Of a stretch of DNA of 64,000 nt, positions 11,790 through 24,000 are shown piece by piece (position 1 is the stretch's first letter; every line of letters starts with the position of its first letter). A program made the translations under genes and the position numbers. The notes below the pieces were generated by a model. That model had not been told where the DNA came from. It saw only the letters and a program-made list of their open reading frames with translations, and searched no databases. Origin of the DNA: Kuschelorhynchus macadamiae (Eukaryota; Arthropoda; Insecta; Coleoptera; Curculionidae); assembly GCA_030620095.1 (NCBI GenBank), contig JAUTXW010000326.1, positions 409,501 to 473,500 on the forward strand, given 5' to 3'.

Positions 11790-12430
11790 GACGTTCCATT
11801 TCTTCCCACAGGCTTCCGATGGGATTAAGGGCCGGTTATTGTATTGGTCACTGAAGACCTCGAACATTATTTTCACGTTTTGAAGTAGGGCTCTGTATAC
11901 TAATCGAGCCACTAGCCGTTTATAAAGTGTAATGGACCTACTCTACTCCATGTAAAACAACCTTTTAAAAACACACTACTTTGTCCAGGCTTTATTGTTG
12001 GTGTAACATACTTAGGGTGCAATCTTGTATTAACCGGACGTTTTACACGCCTCACTCCATCAGAATTAAAAATGTAATGAGTTTCATCGTTAAATAATAC
12101 CGTTTTCCATTCTTGAACGATCCAGTTCAAATGTCGTCGTGCGAATTCAAACCTTGGAAGGTCATTTCTCTCGAAAACCAATGGTTTCTTGGCTGGACGA
12201 AGTTTTGCCCCAACTAATCGTCGTTGAACAGTCCTCGCATTGACTTGCAGTTCAGGAATTTCGGCAATTATCCTTGGTTCTGACAACCACGGATTTCTTT
12301 GAGAAATTCTTTTGATTCTCCTATTCATCCAAAATGTACTTTTCTTTGGTCTCCCTAGTTTTGGCATTTTGTCTACATGTCCTTTTTCATTAAAACGTGA
12401 AATTATTTTCGACACACTGAATTTGGGCAA
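11790..12430 (-). pseudogene. Tc1-type transposase, broken
   Basis: Minus-strand coding. It starts in 'LPKFSVSKIISRFNEKGHV' (second HTH helix), then 'GRPKKSTFW' (GRPR-like AT hook), a second helix-turn-helix region ('NARTVQRRL'), and 'WKTVLFNDETHY' with the first catalytic Asp. Next comes 'VFLKGCFTWSRVGPLHFING', corresponding to the conserved GCF…G.GPL block, and then a stop at about 11912. Past the stop, after an internal deletion, 'ALNPIGSLWEEMERHIR' (about 11798-11850) matches the conserved SPDLNPIENLWEELKRHIR end. The second catalytic Asp block (QQDN…H) is missing. The 5' end is cut by the MITE at 12435; across it the frame continues as 'KQFNLPKFSVSK'. Non-functional. Confidence 0.85.
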
Positions 12431-12434
12431 GTTA

Positions 12435-13077
12435 AGCCTGGGTTAGAGCTTGAAAACGTTTGCGTCTTGCGTCGCCGTTTGCGCTGTCCTAGCCGTCGAA
12501 AAGATGGCGATCTTCAACTTTGACGAAAACGGCTAGCGTAAATCGATGTTGGCGTTAAGCTGCAACCAATGAAATTGGTGGATGTTAGAGGGCCTTTCAA
12601 AACGTTCGTTCTTCGTAATACATTTGACATTAATACATACAGATAACATCAACGTCCATTTAAAAAAAAATGCTTGGGGTCATGGTCTTTAATTTTAAGA
12701 AAATATTGACAGGAGTTTTGGGTATTTCTACCCCAATTAACAAGCCAAATTCACCAGCTCCTTTCTCTTTGCCCCTCCTCTTTAAAAATTTTACATTTGT
12801 GGCACACATTAACATGTCCACAATGCCTAGTCTCTACTAAGCATCATAAATATGATTTTGATTATCCATTCTCAGCAAATTAAAAAAACGCACATAAACT
12901 TAAAAACAAGCAAAATTGCATTACAAAAAAAGGCGATAAATATAAATATAAAAGTAAGGTTAGTTCCGCAAGACGCAAAGCGCAAACTATTTCAATCTTT
13001 GAGTTAAGAGCCCGCGTAAACGCTTAGCTTAAACTGACGACGCAAGACGCAAACTTTTTCGATCTATAACCCAGGCT
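12435..13077. mobile_element. 643-bp MITE inserted in the Tc1 transposase
   Basis: The inverted termini are AGCCTGGGTTAGAGCTTGAA on the left and AGCCTGGGTTATAGATCGAA as the reverse complement of the right. Both are followed by AA(A)CGTTTGCGTCTTGCGTCG or a close variant. TTA flanks both ends (12432-12434 and 13078-13080), consistent with a 3-bp TWA target as in PIF/Harbinger elements. A piggyBac-type TTAA is less consistent because the right side has an extra T. GCGTCTTGCG-type motifs recur near the right end (12975, 13038). No coding frame. Confidence 0.7.
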
Positions 13078-13487
13078 TTAAACTGCTTAAAAATCGCTTA
13101 CACTTTCCTTCTAAAAACGCATTTATAACCATTTGTTTCAACTTTGTAACTCTCTTTTTTTCCCGTATATTTATTTCTACAATAATAAGAGCTGTAAGGC
13201 TTAATTAGCCCACACAATTTCATATTTAAACTTACCTCAATCGTAAATCCTTTTTCTTTATGCCAAATGAAAAAGTTGCTTTCCTTTGTCTCACTGATAA
13301 AATAAAGTGTTGAAATAAATTATCACACCAACTTATCTGACATTTGGAGACAATAACATTTTACCTATGACAGCAGCCTACTATGATCCCTTAAAAAACA
13401 TGATTTTTGATTTCACCGATTACTAGTTGCTTTTTAAATATTTAAATATTTGACTTTATCATAAAAGCTGCTTTACTTTGTCCGATA

Positions 13488-15318
13488 TATAAACAAATTA
13501 TTCGAAAAATCTGTATATTAATAGTTTCACTCAATTAATTAACTTGGTGACCTACATATCCACCTTGTTATTGCAGAGCTACCGGTACTGGTATTAATTA
13601 TTTTTGACAACCTGTATATCGTTAACGTAACGTAAAACACCTTATATAGTATTGCATTTACATAATAAGGTATTACGTGAAATTGGTGTTTATTTCAATT
13701 TAAGTATATATTAAAGATTGAATTCACATTATTAATTAATAAATAATATTTGCTACAAAAAAATAAAATTATTAACCGTGTTCTATTTCTGATGTTTGGC
13801 CAAATAACATTTCCAACATAAGTATAAACTTTTTCAAATGAAACAATACGGAGTAAACTGTACAGATCCATTATTTATGTCGTTTGAGTCGTTCTTTATG
13901 ACTCCTTTGTCAAATTTGTGGAAAACTCGCTACTGATCGAACTGATTATATATTTAATTGTAGTTCTAAGAAAAAATTCTGTTCTTCGATAGATTTCTCC
14001 CATATTTTTGTATCTTTGTTTGTATTTTAAAATTTACTATCCACCACATAAAAATGATTTAAATAAAAACAATCCGAGCTCCTTATTGCAGGAAGGACAA
14101 ATTTTTAATCAGGCTATCACTGAAATGGACGGTATAGATATAGCCAACACACTGAAGCAAATCAGCGATGCTTAAGAGAAGGAAGATTCCCTCATTACGG
14201 TTATTATTAGACTAACAAGCTAAAAAGAGAGAGTATAGGAAATAACAAAACACTCTCAAGCAAATAGAGGTCATTTTTGCTGATGTTGATGGATTAAGAA
14301 CCAGAGGCAATCAAAACACTGGCAAATTGATATGAACGGCGACCAGTCGAAATATTTTTGGGCCCAGCCCCCTAGCATATTGACTACAGAAATTAATTAA
14401 ATTAAATTAATGTTGATCTTATAAGACTTAGTTTTAGGTATTTTTCAAAGGATTATAGTAAATGTCAGATGTTCATGTGAGGTTCGGTTAAACCAGTTTT
14501 TGTCATGTTGTATTCGGGACAATGAAACTATTAAACAAATTTTGATTTTATTTGAATAATAGAGACCTAATATGTCTCGCCAGTGAGAGAATCCATTCTA
14601 GGGAAGTGGTGGTCGACTATCGACAGCTTAAGGGATATCGCCCTAGGAAACACCATTACCTATTTCGTAAAAATAGACTGGTTGATTGTCTAGAGTGATG
14701 TTTCCAGGAAAGATATAAGGCCTAAAAAGTTATTACAGACCCCAACTCCACTTTCAATAGTCAAAGATATTAAAGGTACGATTTCCAAAGAGCGACCACG
14801 ACCCGCGACTGTCGCTATTACACAGTATTATACTGATATAATGCTTTTAAACATGGCTGGTTGCCGATAGGCTACAGAGGCTCACGACTGTCATCAATGG
14901 CTGCGCCCGACACCGCTCGAGGAGCAGTCGAGTCGCAGCGTATAGAGCGGTGCAAGATGAGTGAAACACTTACCTAACCCATTAATGACTTGCGTTTCCT
15001 TTATAAACCTATCCTACGATAACACCCGAATGTATTTAAAATGATATTAATAGATTAGGGTAAACGTTTTCAGGTCCCGTCTTTTATACACGATAAGCTG
15101 ACTTTAGTGGCCAGGTTTGAAATATTCTCACGACCGATTCCTGATAGTTTGTCTATGTTTTTAGTCTGGAAAGTGCAAAAAAATGTCAAGAGAAAATAAG
15201 TAAATAGTTAATTAATAATTATTTAGTAACATTTGGCCATAAAAAATATTTACAAAGGCGTTTGGTGTTGTTGATTATGTGTACTTTCAATTAAATTATT
15301 TGAAAGTAACTTTAGGCT
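13488..15318. other. Non-coding, possibly old retroelement debris
   Basis: No intact gene. At 14085-14340 there is a vaguely coding stretch with stops in every frame. At 14790-14960 there is a GC-rich segment (…CGACACCGCTCGAGGAGCAG…) unlike its surroundings. I cannot assign either. The rest is AT-rich. Confidence 0.35.
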
Positions 15319-15319
15319 T

Positions 15320-15738
15320 CAGCTGAAATGGTAATGGAAAGTGGCTTTAGAGTAGGAAATTTGGATGATAAAGATGAAAAAGATATCCCAGGACGTGCTG
15401 CTATCAACATTCGCCAAGAAACGTAAAGAACATCTGAAACGGTTGAAGCAAACGGACTTGCCGGGTGAATATATAGTCTTGTTTCCAGAATCTAACACCT
15501 CCAAGTATAGAAATATGACTGCAGTTGAAACATTCGAACTTTTTATTACAGATGATATAGTAAACTTCTTGATACAGGAAAGTAACAAATATTCAGCATT
15601 TAAAAATTGTCAAAATGCAAATATTACCCATGAAGAAATAAGGTGCTTTCTGGGAATACTAGGGGTATGATAATAAACCTTCGAAAAAAAGTTATAGTGA
15701 TTCTGAAGAATATCTCAGACACATTGGAGTACATAAAC

Positions 15739-15769
<31 letters not shown>

Positions 15770-16330
15770 TTTGTTGAAATGAATGAGATTTTTACATAGC
15801 TCAGATAGTTGGAAACTCGACCCTAAAGATAAAATGACCAAGCCCCGTCCGTTAGTTAACAAAATAAAAACCAATTTTGTAGACACTCTATCCTAACTAA
15901 CAAAATTTCATATGACGAAAGTATAATTGATTATGACGGTCGTGGCTGTAAACAGTTTATTGGGGGGATTTCGATACAAATGTTGGTGTATGAATTCAAA
16001 AAATGATTACCTGAAATATTTTGAAATACATCAAGATGCCATACCAAATTCTAATCCTAAACACCAAAAAGAATTTGCCAGAAGCAAAAAATCGCTTCCA
16101 TATCATTTTTACTTCGACGATTTATTTACTTCCATAAAGTTTTTTTCATATCAGAAAATCAACTATCAAAAAATTGGCCAATATCAAAGATAAAAACTAT
16201 AAAAAAGACAAAGCAGGGTGATTTTGATTACGCATCGACTGAACGTAGACAAATAGCAGTTTCTAGATGGATGCACGAGTCGTGTATAAAAGTCACAAGC
16301 CAGCAATACTACAATTACATTTTAGCGCAC
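15320..16330 (+). pseudogene. piggyBac-like transposase, degenerate
   Basis: 15365-15670 reads as the N-terminal side of the DDE_Tnp_1_7 family: 'TAVETFELFITDDIVNFLIQESNKY' (first 20 at about 15520-15580) and 'ITHEEIRCFLGILGV'. After a frame change come 'SGYNNKPSKKSYSDSEEYLRH', a (GA)n expansion (15738-15769), then 'SWKLDPKDKMTKPRPLVNKI' and 'IDYDGRGCKQFI' (the DES…GR..CKQFI block holding a catalytic Asp). Frame 15927-16193 follows with 'LKYFEIHQDAIPNSNPK' and 'SLPYHFYFDDLFTSI' (the fDNlFTs block, second Asp). 'KKDKAG*FDYASTERRQIAVSRW' near 16200-16275 is the KRGDFD…W block. At least four frame changes or stops. TTAA ends were not identified. Confidence 0.8.
15738..15769 (+). repeat. (GA)n microsatellite
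   Basis: A GAGA run within the piggyBac-like pseudogene. It makes an Arg-Glu repeat in one frame and has no independent meaning. Confidence 0.8.
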
Positions 16331-17985
16331 AGGCTTATCTAAAAAAATGATCAAAATCTTCATATTCAAGTCATTCCAAACAATATAAACAGTCACATGG
16401 CACTACACACCTCTGCAAATCGAGTCTCGTATAAAAAAAATTTATACTTATTAGAGCTTAACATCAAACTGATTAGATGCTACTTTGGTGTGTCTTTTGT
16501 AATGAACAGTTGTAGAAAAGACAAACAGAACAGGACAATATTTTACTTAGTGTACCTACTTTATTATTATGCAAAAAAAATGTAGATGGTTCTTATAGAG
16601 TTAAAGAATGCAAAAAATGGTGGAAGAGTTTAAGCGACATGTACACCCAAGAAAAACAAAATGTTTTTTTATGGTAGATTTACAAAACCAACAAATTAAT
16701 AATTCTTTTTACATTTTTATAAATAAAACAATTCTAAGACATTATCTTTCCTTTATGTGATAAGTTGTAATGTTGCCCAAACATTATCAGAAAGAGGTTA
16801 GCCGCCCTACATCTGCCTCACCTACATCTTCTGTATAAAATACAGTAAAGCAGTTTACATCCTACATCCCCCCATTTTCTCCTAATGAAGGTTAGATTGA
16901 AACATATTGAGAGGGAGATGCTGGCACATTTACCATCAACCTCAAAAACACCACAAAAAAAAGGTATCTACACCAGATGAGCAATAGAGGAAAACATTTT
17001 TAGTAGAAATTGTTGCAGATTATATTGGGAGTAACGAAAGGCATCAAAAATTTTATCACCTCCAATGAACGCATAACCCCCTAAATACGCAAATTAGGCA
17101 GAAGTTGGTTTTTGTGAGATTACTCGTATTCTGTTGATGATACCATAAATATAGTAATATATAAAAAAAAGCTCTTTACGTAACATCAACACTATTCGCC
17201 ATAGCAGCCATTTTTAACTCACTGGTGTGGCTGTTTAATTATAGTTTTTATTCATATATTATACCAGGAGACCTATAAATTTAATCGGTTAAACTATCCG
17301 ACATATTTTTAGCACGAATTAGCTTGGAAAATTATTGAATGTACAATAATTTAATAAAAATCCGAGAGCGCGAAACAGGCGAGTGTTTTTATTTTCAAAT
17401 TATTGTGCATGAAACTATTTGCCAAAAAAACAAATCATACAGAAGATATTTGGATAGTTTTATGCATTTAAATTTATAAATCAAACGGCTGGATTATTTC
17501 CTTGAATCACTTAAATTAAAGCTATTTACAAAGAATTTTATTGATAATAAAATTTTGCATTTTTAACAATTTTTTTACAAACAGTAGATACTAAATTTAA
17601 TACTTTTAGTTATAAGTACATGCAGAAAAAATTTATTATTTTTGAAGGCATGAGTTCTTACAGTGTTAATTCTTACTCTTTTCTGAATTGCCAAATCGAT
17701 ATTATCGCAAGAAATATTACTAAAACGTGAATTCATTTTGACTACAGAGCTAAGTAATTAAACAAGATGACCGCCGGCGTAAACACGGGTTAAGCCTCCA
17801 AAAAAAATTTAGAAAAAGTGTTTTCACACTGCCACAGTCTTGAAAGTATTTGTAAAATGTAAACAAATTTAAAATCTGGCATGTTTAGTGCAACCTGCGA
17901 GAAAAAAACATAAGAAACTGTTCGCACGAGATAGAATACGCAGATAACCAAAAAAAAAAGAATTTAATGAAAACCTTTTACTAAG
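16331..17985. other. Non-coding, no gene seen
   Basis: The 62-codon frame at 16397-16585 has no recognisable similarity. It may be the mutated C-terminal end of the piggyBac-like gene. AT-rich elsewhere. Confidence 0.35.
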
Positions 17986-17989
17986 GAAA

Positions 17990-19010
17990 ATCATGTGTAA
18001 AATGGAAAAAACTGAGTTGCTGCAAGAAACCTGTAAATTACTGAAAAAAAAGTATTGTATCTTAAAACAACGTTAGAAAAAAAATTCAAGAAAAAGATGT
18101 TCAGAAGGTAAACACAGGAAAAAAACGTGATGAAATTCTTGATTTAGGCCGAAAAATCTGACGCCCAAAACCACACCAATTGAAAACAAAGCTACGTGAA
18201 GCACTTCTTCCTCTTTATCAAAACTTCAAACAGAATTGACTAAAGCCACTAATTGGAACAAGAAAAAAGTGAAACTGAAATCATAACCCTTCACTTTCAA
18301 TATCCGATGTCATTGTTGTGGACGATGACTCAACAAAAAACACCGACGATCTAAATTCAAATCAAGATAAAATCAATTGTAATGCAAAATGGACCATTGC
18401 TTTGTCTAGGAAAATAAGCAGCACCTTTGAAAAGAAAGGACCAGTCCTAATAAAAGATACAAATAATAATGTGGAAATTATACAAGCTGGCTCCTCTGTC
18501 TTTGATTTATGTATCAGGGTTAGAACCCCGCTCAAAATCGGAGAAAATTACGGAACTTCTACACAAGACTAAACTTAAAGGATGCATCTGTATTAAGATG
18601 ATAACTAGGAAGGACAACTTATATAGTTCGTTTAAACTGAGAGTAGCCGAAAGCAAAAATTTGGATGTGATGTCGCCCGAGCTATGGCGAAATGAAACAA
18701 CAATCAACCATTCTCTGAATGTTCAGCGCTTGAAACCAGTGGAGCCCAACCGGAAGAAGTAGATAGCTCTGTATCGAACTTTTTAAAATGTAGACAAAAC
18801 AAGAGGTTAACAAGAAAACAGCAAAACAAAGGCAATAAAATTAATCTAGCAGTTTTCAGCCAGAACATGCAATCTCTAAGGCACAAAGCACTTCAGATGG
18901 AAGCATTCCTAATAGATGGGATTTTTGATATTGTGTCTTCAGGAGCCCTGGATGACCGTAGAAGAGAGGCAGATTCCTTGTATAAAGAGCTATGATATGA
19001 GAGCTGCATT
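17990..19010 (+). pseudogene. LINE 5' part: ORF1 end and start of the AP endonuclease
   Basis: 18318-18572 and 18469-18762 together read as the C-terminal half of an insect LINE ORF1 (gag-like). 'NAKWTIALSRKISSTFEKKG' is followed, after a frame change, by 'LYSSFKLRV' and 'VMSPELWRNE', matching the usual 'yaSFkv……sPe.WP' end. Just after it, 18835-18990 reads 'LAVFSQNMQSLRHKALQMEA' and then 'FDI…LQEPWMTVEERQIP', the N-terminal NxQSLRNK and E.W motifs of an exonuclease-endonuclease-phosphatase domain. The upstream Lys/Gln-rich text from about 17990 is consistent with a coiled ORF1 N-terminus. The reverse transcriptase is absent, so this is a truncated, frameshifted copy. Confidence 0.7.
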
Positions 19011-19157
19011 ATTTTTTTGTAAGAAGCTCAATAATTTTTGTAATTATAGTATAATATTATTGAACTCAAATCTAATTAAAATTTATCTAAGGACTATATC
19101 GATCGTAGGAAAAATGTTGGACCTAACACGTGCGGCAAGTATCTTGTCCGCCCTTGA

Positions 19158-19197
19158 CTAACAAGTGTGGAAAACTAGCACTTTTCGCACTTGTTAG
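19158..19197. repeat. 10-bp stem hairpin
   Basis: CTAACAAGTG and CACTTGTTAG form a perfect 10-bp inverted repeat with a 20-bp loop. It is not followed by a run that would make a terminator, and its function is unknown. Confidence 0.5.
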
Positions 19198-19199
19198 GT

Positions 19200-21790
19200 A
19201 AATAACTATTTCGTTCATGATAGCAAGTTTACAAACAGTTTCTCCTAGCCAAGACAAAAAGGATTGATGGTCGCCGAAAATTACTGATCGCAGTCGCGTC
19301 TAGGAAAACAGTACAGCGGCTGGCTGCTGTCGCACAGCGGCATTCGCTGGCCGCGGTCTCCTTGGAAATTGTATTTTGAGGGTGGAATAAAAAGTCGTTT
19401 CATTCAAGGTTGAGTCTGATTTGTGATGATTGAATTCGATCATGGTGATTATTTTTCTTTATGCAATTTGTTACTACATTCATTTAACTTACATATTATT
19501 TTATGCCACACTCTTTCCTATTATCCATTAATAGAGAGCAAGCAGTATTTATTATTGTCATTATTACATGGAAATATTTTTAATCTCCAGATGCGCGTAA
19601 TACACTATTCCAGATAAATATTTAAATCGCCCATTTCCAACATACTGGATTTTAGTTTTTAAGATTAAAATACAAAAATATTTATTTTCGTGGAACAGGA
19701 ACTAATAAAGGGTTCTAAACACAATCGCAATTATCAAGATGGTTACCCAAAATGATCTACGGAACTCGTCTATGGGTAGGAATAGTTTTCATGTCTTGCC
19801 AGAATTTGATCGATGGATAACCTAAAAATAAACAAAAAATTACAAAATAATGGTTTAATTATACAACATTCTCTGTAGTTAATATATTAAAAATTATTTG
19901 TGTGTAGTGCTAACACAAATGAGAAATACAAAGGTATTACAAAATCATAGATTACTTGGCCAGATACAAAACTCTTGATAAAGCGCAGGACCAGTTTTCT
20001 TTGATTTTTCAATTCAATAATCGGTAATACATTCCTTTCGACCGTTACCGGCGCGGTCGCTGTGACTTTGAATATGGGTATCTCAAGAAAATTAATACTT
20101 CTGCATCTGGTCAGTGTAATCTATGACGAAGTGTTACTATTATGTACTGTAATATTATTCTCCTTTTACAGAATTAAAAATTTAATGTATACCGTACAGC
20201 GTGGTAATTTTAACTTGGTCATATTTTAAACTGTTAACGTTAATTTTCAAGTAATCATAATGATCCAAAAAATAAATAAATTGTGCGGCTTATTGCCAAG
20301 TTTTTTGTAATACTGAAATATTATAAAAAGTGTTAATTGTCAAACTTTTAAATATAACTTACATTTGATAAACGAGACACCCTGTAAATTTTTAATTTGA
20401 TACCTTTATCTTAAAAATAATCGAGAAAATAAAGAAAAGCTGCGGCAAACATTCATCCTTCGACGATATAAAAGACAACATTTCTAAAACTCCCAAAAAA
20501 CTTTTTTGAAATGTATCCATTTTTATGGACAAGTATGACAATACTTCTATTTGATCAGTGTGTAGGACTCGGAGCAAGAGAGAGCAATCTTAAAGCACTC
20601 TAAGAGCAAGTCTCATTTTCAAGGGAATACGGGAAAAATAACTACAAGAATAAAACCAGACGAACAATTACACAATAATACATGAAAACGCATGCAGTAG
20701 TGAAGCTAAGAAAAGCTTGGTACCTAATGATAATTTTAATTCAATTAACTTCGGCGTTAATTTTTTTTTTGGGAAATTAAGTTCTTTAATGTTAAAGTTA
20801 ATTGTAGTTCGGCGAATCGCTACTGATTGCTAGCTGATCGTCGCACGATGCGAATCTTCCCGATATACCGCGGAACCGGTTTTCTTCGTTCGTATAATAG
20901 CAATAGGCGACCAACCGCCTTTGAGCTTAGCATGTCGGCATATGTTGCTCCTGGAGGTTTAGCCCGCGGTTTAAATGTGATTGTGAATGTGAATTACTTT
21001 TTTTAGTTTGTGACTAGTGACCCCTCAAGGTACCTAAGTTTTGTCATTAGATACAGATATTACAACTAAGAATTTACCATGAAAATCAAAAAGTATTTAG
21101 ATGTGTGTTGCAAAATTTAAAATTAATTTTTGAATATTAACAATTATACTCCTATTTTGATGCTTCTGCCTCTGACTAACCTAGCCTAACCTAATCTAAC
21201 CTATTCATGTGTCAATTTTTCTCTTTGGACGTATAATAATCATTTACGTTTAAACCAAAAGATTTATTAAAAACAGAATTGTTAATTATTAGTCCCACTG
21301 AATAAAACACATTTGAAATATGTATTTAAACGCTTCATTATTTTTAATTACTTCAACACACAAAAATGTATGGTTGAGAATACTTTTTATTTTTACAGAC
21401 AAAAAACTAAGTTTTTGAAAGAAAATACTTCCATTGGTTTTATTCTTAAATAACAGTTTTTTACCTCAAATATAACTTAAAAAATACTTAAAGATTGATT
21501 GATTATATGAAGTTTTATAGCACAACTGGTAATTATGTTCTAAAGAGTTTGCTGTATTTGATTTCATAGGCGTATGTCGCATGAGCTGGTAAATATCCGG
21601 AAAGCATTAGACAAAAAGCGTCTGGCAACAGTTCGTGTACAATGCTCGATCCTTTTTACTTTCCACGTAAAAGGAATTATTGTAATAACAAAAAAAATAA
21701 CCCTCCGAGATTTTTCAAATCTCCCCGTTTCAGGGTCCCTAGATAACGAAAAACACTTATCTTTTTAATGTGAAATCATATTTTTATAAC
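19200..21790. other. Non-coding; GC-rich islets and telomere-like patch
   Basis: No gene. GC-richer patches occur at 19265-19370, 20035-20075 and 20815-20960, none resembling a known RNA or protein. At 21175-21205 there are four or five degenerate CCTAA units. Another block of the ATGGCGG family (CCTCCGAGATTTTTCAAATC) lies at 21703-21760. Confidence 0.4.
21175..21205. repeat. Degenerate interstitial CCTAA (TTAGG) repeats
   Basis: The sequence reads CTAACCTAGCCTAACCTAAT then CTAACC, so several units fit the insect telomere repeat TTAGG on the opposite strand. It is short and imperfect and could be coincidental. Confidence 0.45.
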
Positions 21791-21799
21791 AGCTTTTTC

Positions 21800-22200
21800 T
21801 TCTCTACAAAATGGCCTAATCAAATTTGAAACCGACGTTAAGTCTTCCGGGACCCATCATCAAGTTCATTTTTTTTTAATACGGATCTGGGTTTTTTTAT
21901 ATTTCGTTTTTGAAAGCTTTCGACATCCCGTAGACGTTTTTGTCTTCCGGGATTCATCATTAACTTAAATTTTTTAACTTGTTTTTCCATAATGATTTCC
22001 ATGAGATCATCGTATACCGTCTCTCTCTTAACTCACTGCTCTTATGGAAACATTCTAAATTTGCGGTCCGATATAAGAGGCCGAACGCTTCTAAAAACTT
22101 GAAATAAAAAATCCAGGTCCGTATTTAAAAAAATTAAGTTGATGGTGGGCCTCGGGCGACGTAACTTCAAATTTCAAATCTGAATGATACACCATCGTGT
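21800..22200. repeat. Foldback repeat
   Basis: Left arm at about 21828-21908 (CTTCCGGGACCCATCATCAA … AATACGGATCTGGG). The right arm at about 22100-22167 is its inverse (CCAGGTCCGTATTTAAAA … GTTGATGGTGGGCCTCGGG). A related single block lies at 35180-35225. No coding content. Confidence 0.55.
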
Positions 22201-22209
22201 AGCGCGGAA

Positions 22210-23580
22210 CAAGTCGCAGTAAAAATATAATTTCAGTTTATTAAAATCTGTTCAAATAAAGTCAGAAAAAAATAAAAACGTATTTAGCAAAATTCGGTTT
22301 TATTAACGGAATTGCATAGATTACAAAACTTTTTTCTAATCCAACCTAGAAGTATTTCTTCTGGTTTACGAAATGCCCGTAGAGTGCATTTTTATACGGG
22401 ACACAATGTATACATACACAATTTTTTGTCAATAACTTTATAGATATTGTATAAATTGTAATAAAAAGAGTTTTCTTATAAGGTAAGTCCTAAGTAATTA
22501 GGTATAAAAACAAGTAAAGCCCTATTAACAGAACTCTCCTCATAATGAAGAAAATACATATTGATATTGATATAATATGTGTGATGGAATATATTACGAG
22601 GAAAGTTCCAGGTAAAAGGCAATTTGACTATTTTTTTTATCAAAACTTAATTTTATTTTTTATACTTTTAGTTTTGTATATAGTTGCGTTTTAAATATCG
22701 GATTGCATGTTTGGTTAGCCCAGGTTGTTTTTTTTTGTTTGATGTAAAAAAATCCAAAACAGTAAATATAATCCGCCACCAACCGTATCTTCGTGGTTAT
22801 ATGCGGACTGTCGCCAGGCGTTTGTGTTATTTTAACTAGTTTTTGTGTTAAAACATACTGAAAACATATATTTTTTTTATTTTTTATAAAAAAGCCGGTT
22901 GATTCCTTTTTTGCTAAAATGATTGGAAGGAAGTAAAATTTCATTTTGTATTCCAAAATTATGGAATTCAATGGAACTAACTTACTGAAATATTATTTAT
23001 ATTAAAAGTAACTATTTACATTGCATATTTCGGGTGTATTTAATGCTGTTAAAAATTAAAAATTTGCTAATCAATGGAAATGAAATACCGTTAATTAGTA
23101 ATATTTCTATTTAAATAAATATATATACTTTTATATGTAAGGGTTAAAGCTATCGACCGGGAAAATCTTGAAACAAATTTAAAAAACTATCGTACATGTG
23201 AAAAACATTTAAAAAAAATATAATTATCGTCGAGAAAATATTAATAATATAAAAATGCTTTTAGTTAAGTATGCAGTTACTTAATAAAAAGGCACAGCAG
23301 AATCATCTTTTTTTGCTCGTTTTAAAGCATATGCTAATGATTATAGTAACTTTGGAAGTTTAAAGTCTGCCAATGAGCTTTTTGTTTAATACATTTATAA
23401 ATTGGAAAAAAAACATTTATTTTAACAAACTTTCTCTAAATAGAAATGTTCCTAAAACATATTTACCATCCATGTGCAAATTTTCCGGTAAAGTATACAC
23501 AAAAAAAACTTTTTATTCGACTAAGATTGTTTTATTCTGTTAGATATACAAACAGAAACCTTAAAGTAACAAAGTACAAA
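22210..23580. other. Non-coding, dispersed repeat fragments
   Basis: The 22240-22400 segment (CAAATAAAGTCAGAAAAAAATAAAAA…GCAAAATTCG) is similar to 39960-40110. A 'GAGGAAAGTTCCAGGTAAA' core motif lies at 22598. The 103-codon minus frame at 22660-22971 has no recognisable domain. Confidence 0.4.
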
Positions 23581-23586
23581 AAAAAA

Positions 23587-24000
23587 TTGGAATTACTTTC
23601 CGACGTTTGCAACTTCAGAGATCTTCACTACACAAGATCAAAACAATGAGTGAGCTCAGGTCAGCAGAGTTCAGGTATTTATATCCGATCTGTGTCCACA
23701 GGACTGTGATAATTGGTTTCCAGGCATGATTTCAGTAGAGACGCCGGCTTTGTCCTACATGGGGCCCTTGTCTATTGAAATTTTCAGAGTGCTTGATAAT
23801 TTCAACAGATTCTTTAATTTTTCGTTTATAATAACCCAAGACTGATGCAAAAACTTGGTATCTTTTACATTAATCATATGTCCGATTGAATGCTGGTATT
23901 CAGCGATAGCAGATTGAACAATTTGTTTCTTACTTATACAGCTTTCATGTTCCTTCTAGTAGAGAGACCGTTCAGTTTCACCATTTTGCAAAATATTCAA
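23587..24000 (-). pseudogene. Penelope-like element 3' end (GIY-YIG tail plus UTR)
   Basis: On the minus strand, 23990-23770 reads 'KEHESCISKKQIVQSAIAEYQHSIGHMINVKD' (segments), matching the C-terminal half of a GIY-YIG nuclease of Penelope-like retroelements ('EH……SAIAEH…GH.I'). It is followed by 'KLKNLLKLSSTLKISIDKG' and a stop. At 23587-23630 (minus) comes CTGAAGTTGCAAACGTCGGA, a decayed version of the hammerhead-like tail at 4.8-5.0 kb. The fragment is 5'-truncated and carries stops. Confidence 0.6.

Larger units (their letters stand above)
11349..13485 (-). mobile_element. Tc1-like transposon with IR/DR ends, nested MITE inside
   Basis: The outer ends are inverted: TCGGACAAAAGTAAAGCAAC on the left, and TCGGACAAAGTAAAGCAGC as the reverse complement of the right. 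TA lies immediately outside each (11347-11348 and 13486-13487). Similarity runs about 130 bp inward, up to the 'ATCATAGTAGGCTGCT' block. A second inner copy of the GTAAAGCAG-type repeat lies near 11540, with its partner near 13275, giving an IR/DR layout. Without the 643-bp MITE and its 3-bp duplication the element is about 1.49 kb, the usual Tc1 size. Confidence 0.8.

Noticed and set aside
14080..14600. Possible LTR retrotransposon fragment
   Set aside because: A vaguely coding stretch and an AT-rich tail, but no protease, reverse transcriptase or paired LTR could be shown.
19158..19197. Transcription terminator or regulatory hairpin
   Set aside because: Simple 10-bp stem in non-coding eukaryotic DNA without supporting context.
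22660..22971. 103-codon minus-strand frame
   Set aside because: Low complexity, no domain, AT-rich codons; probably chance.
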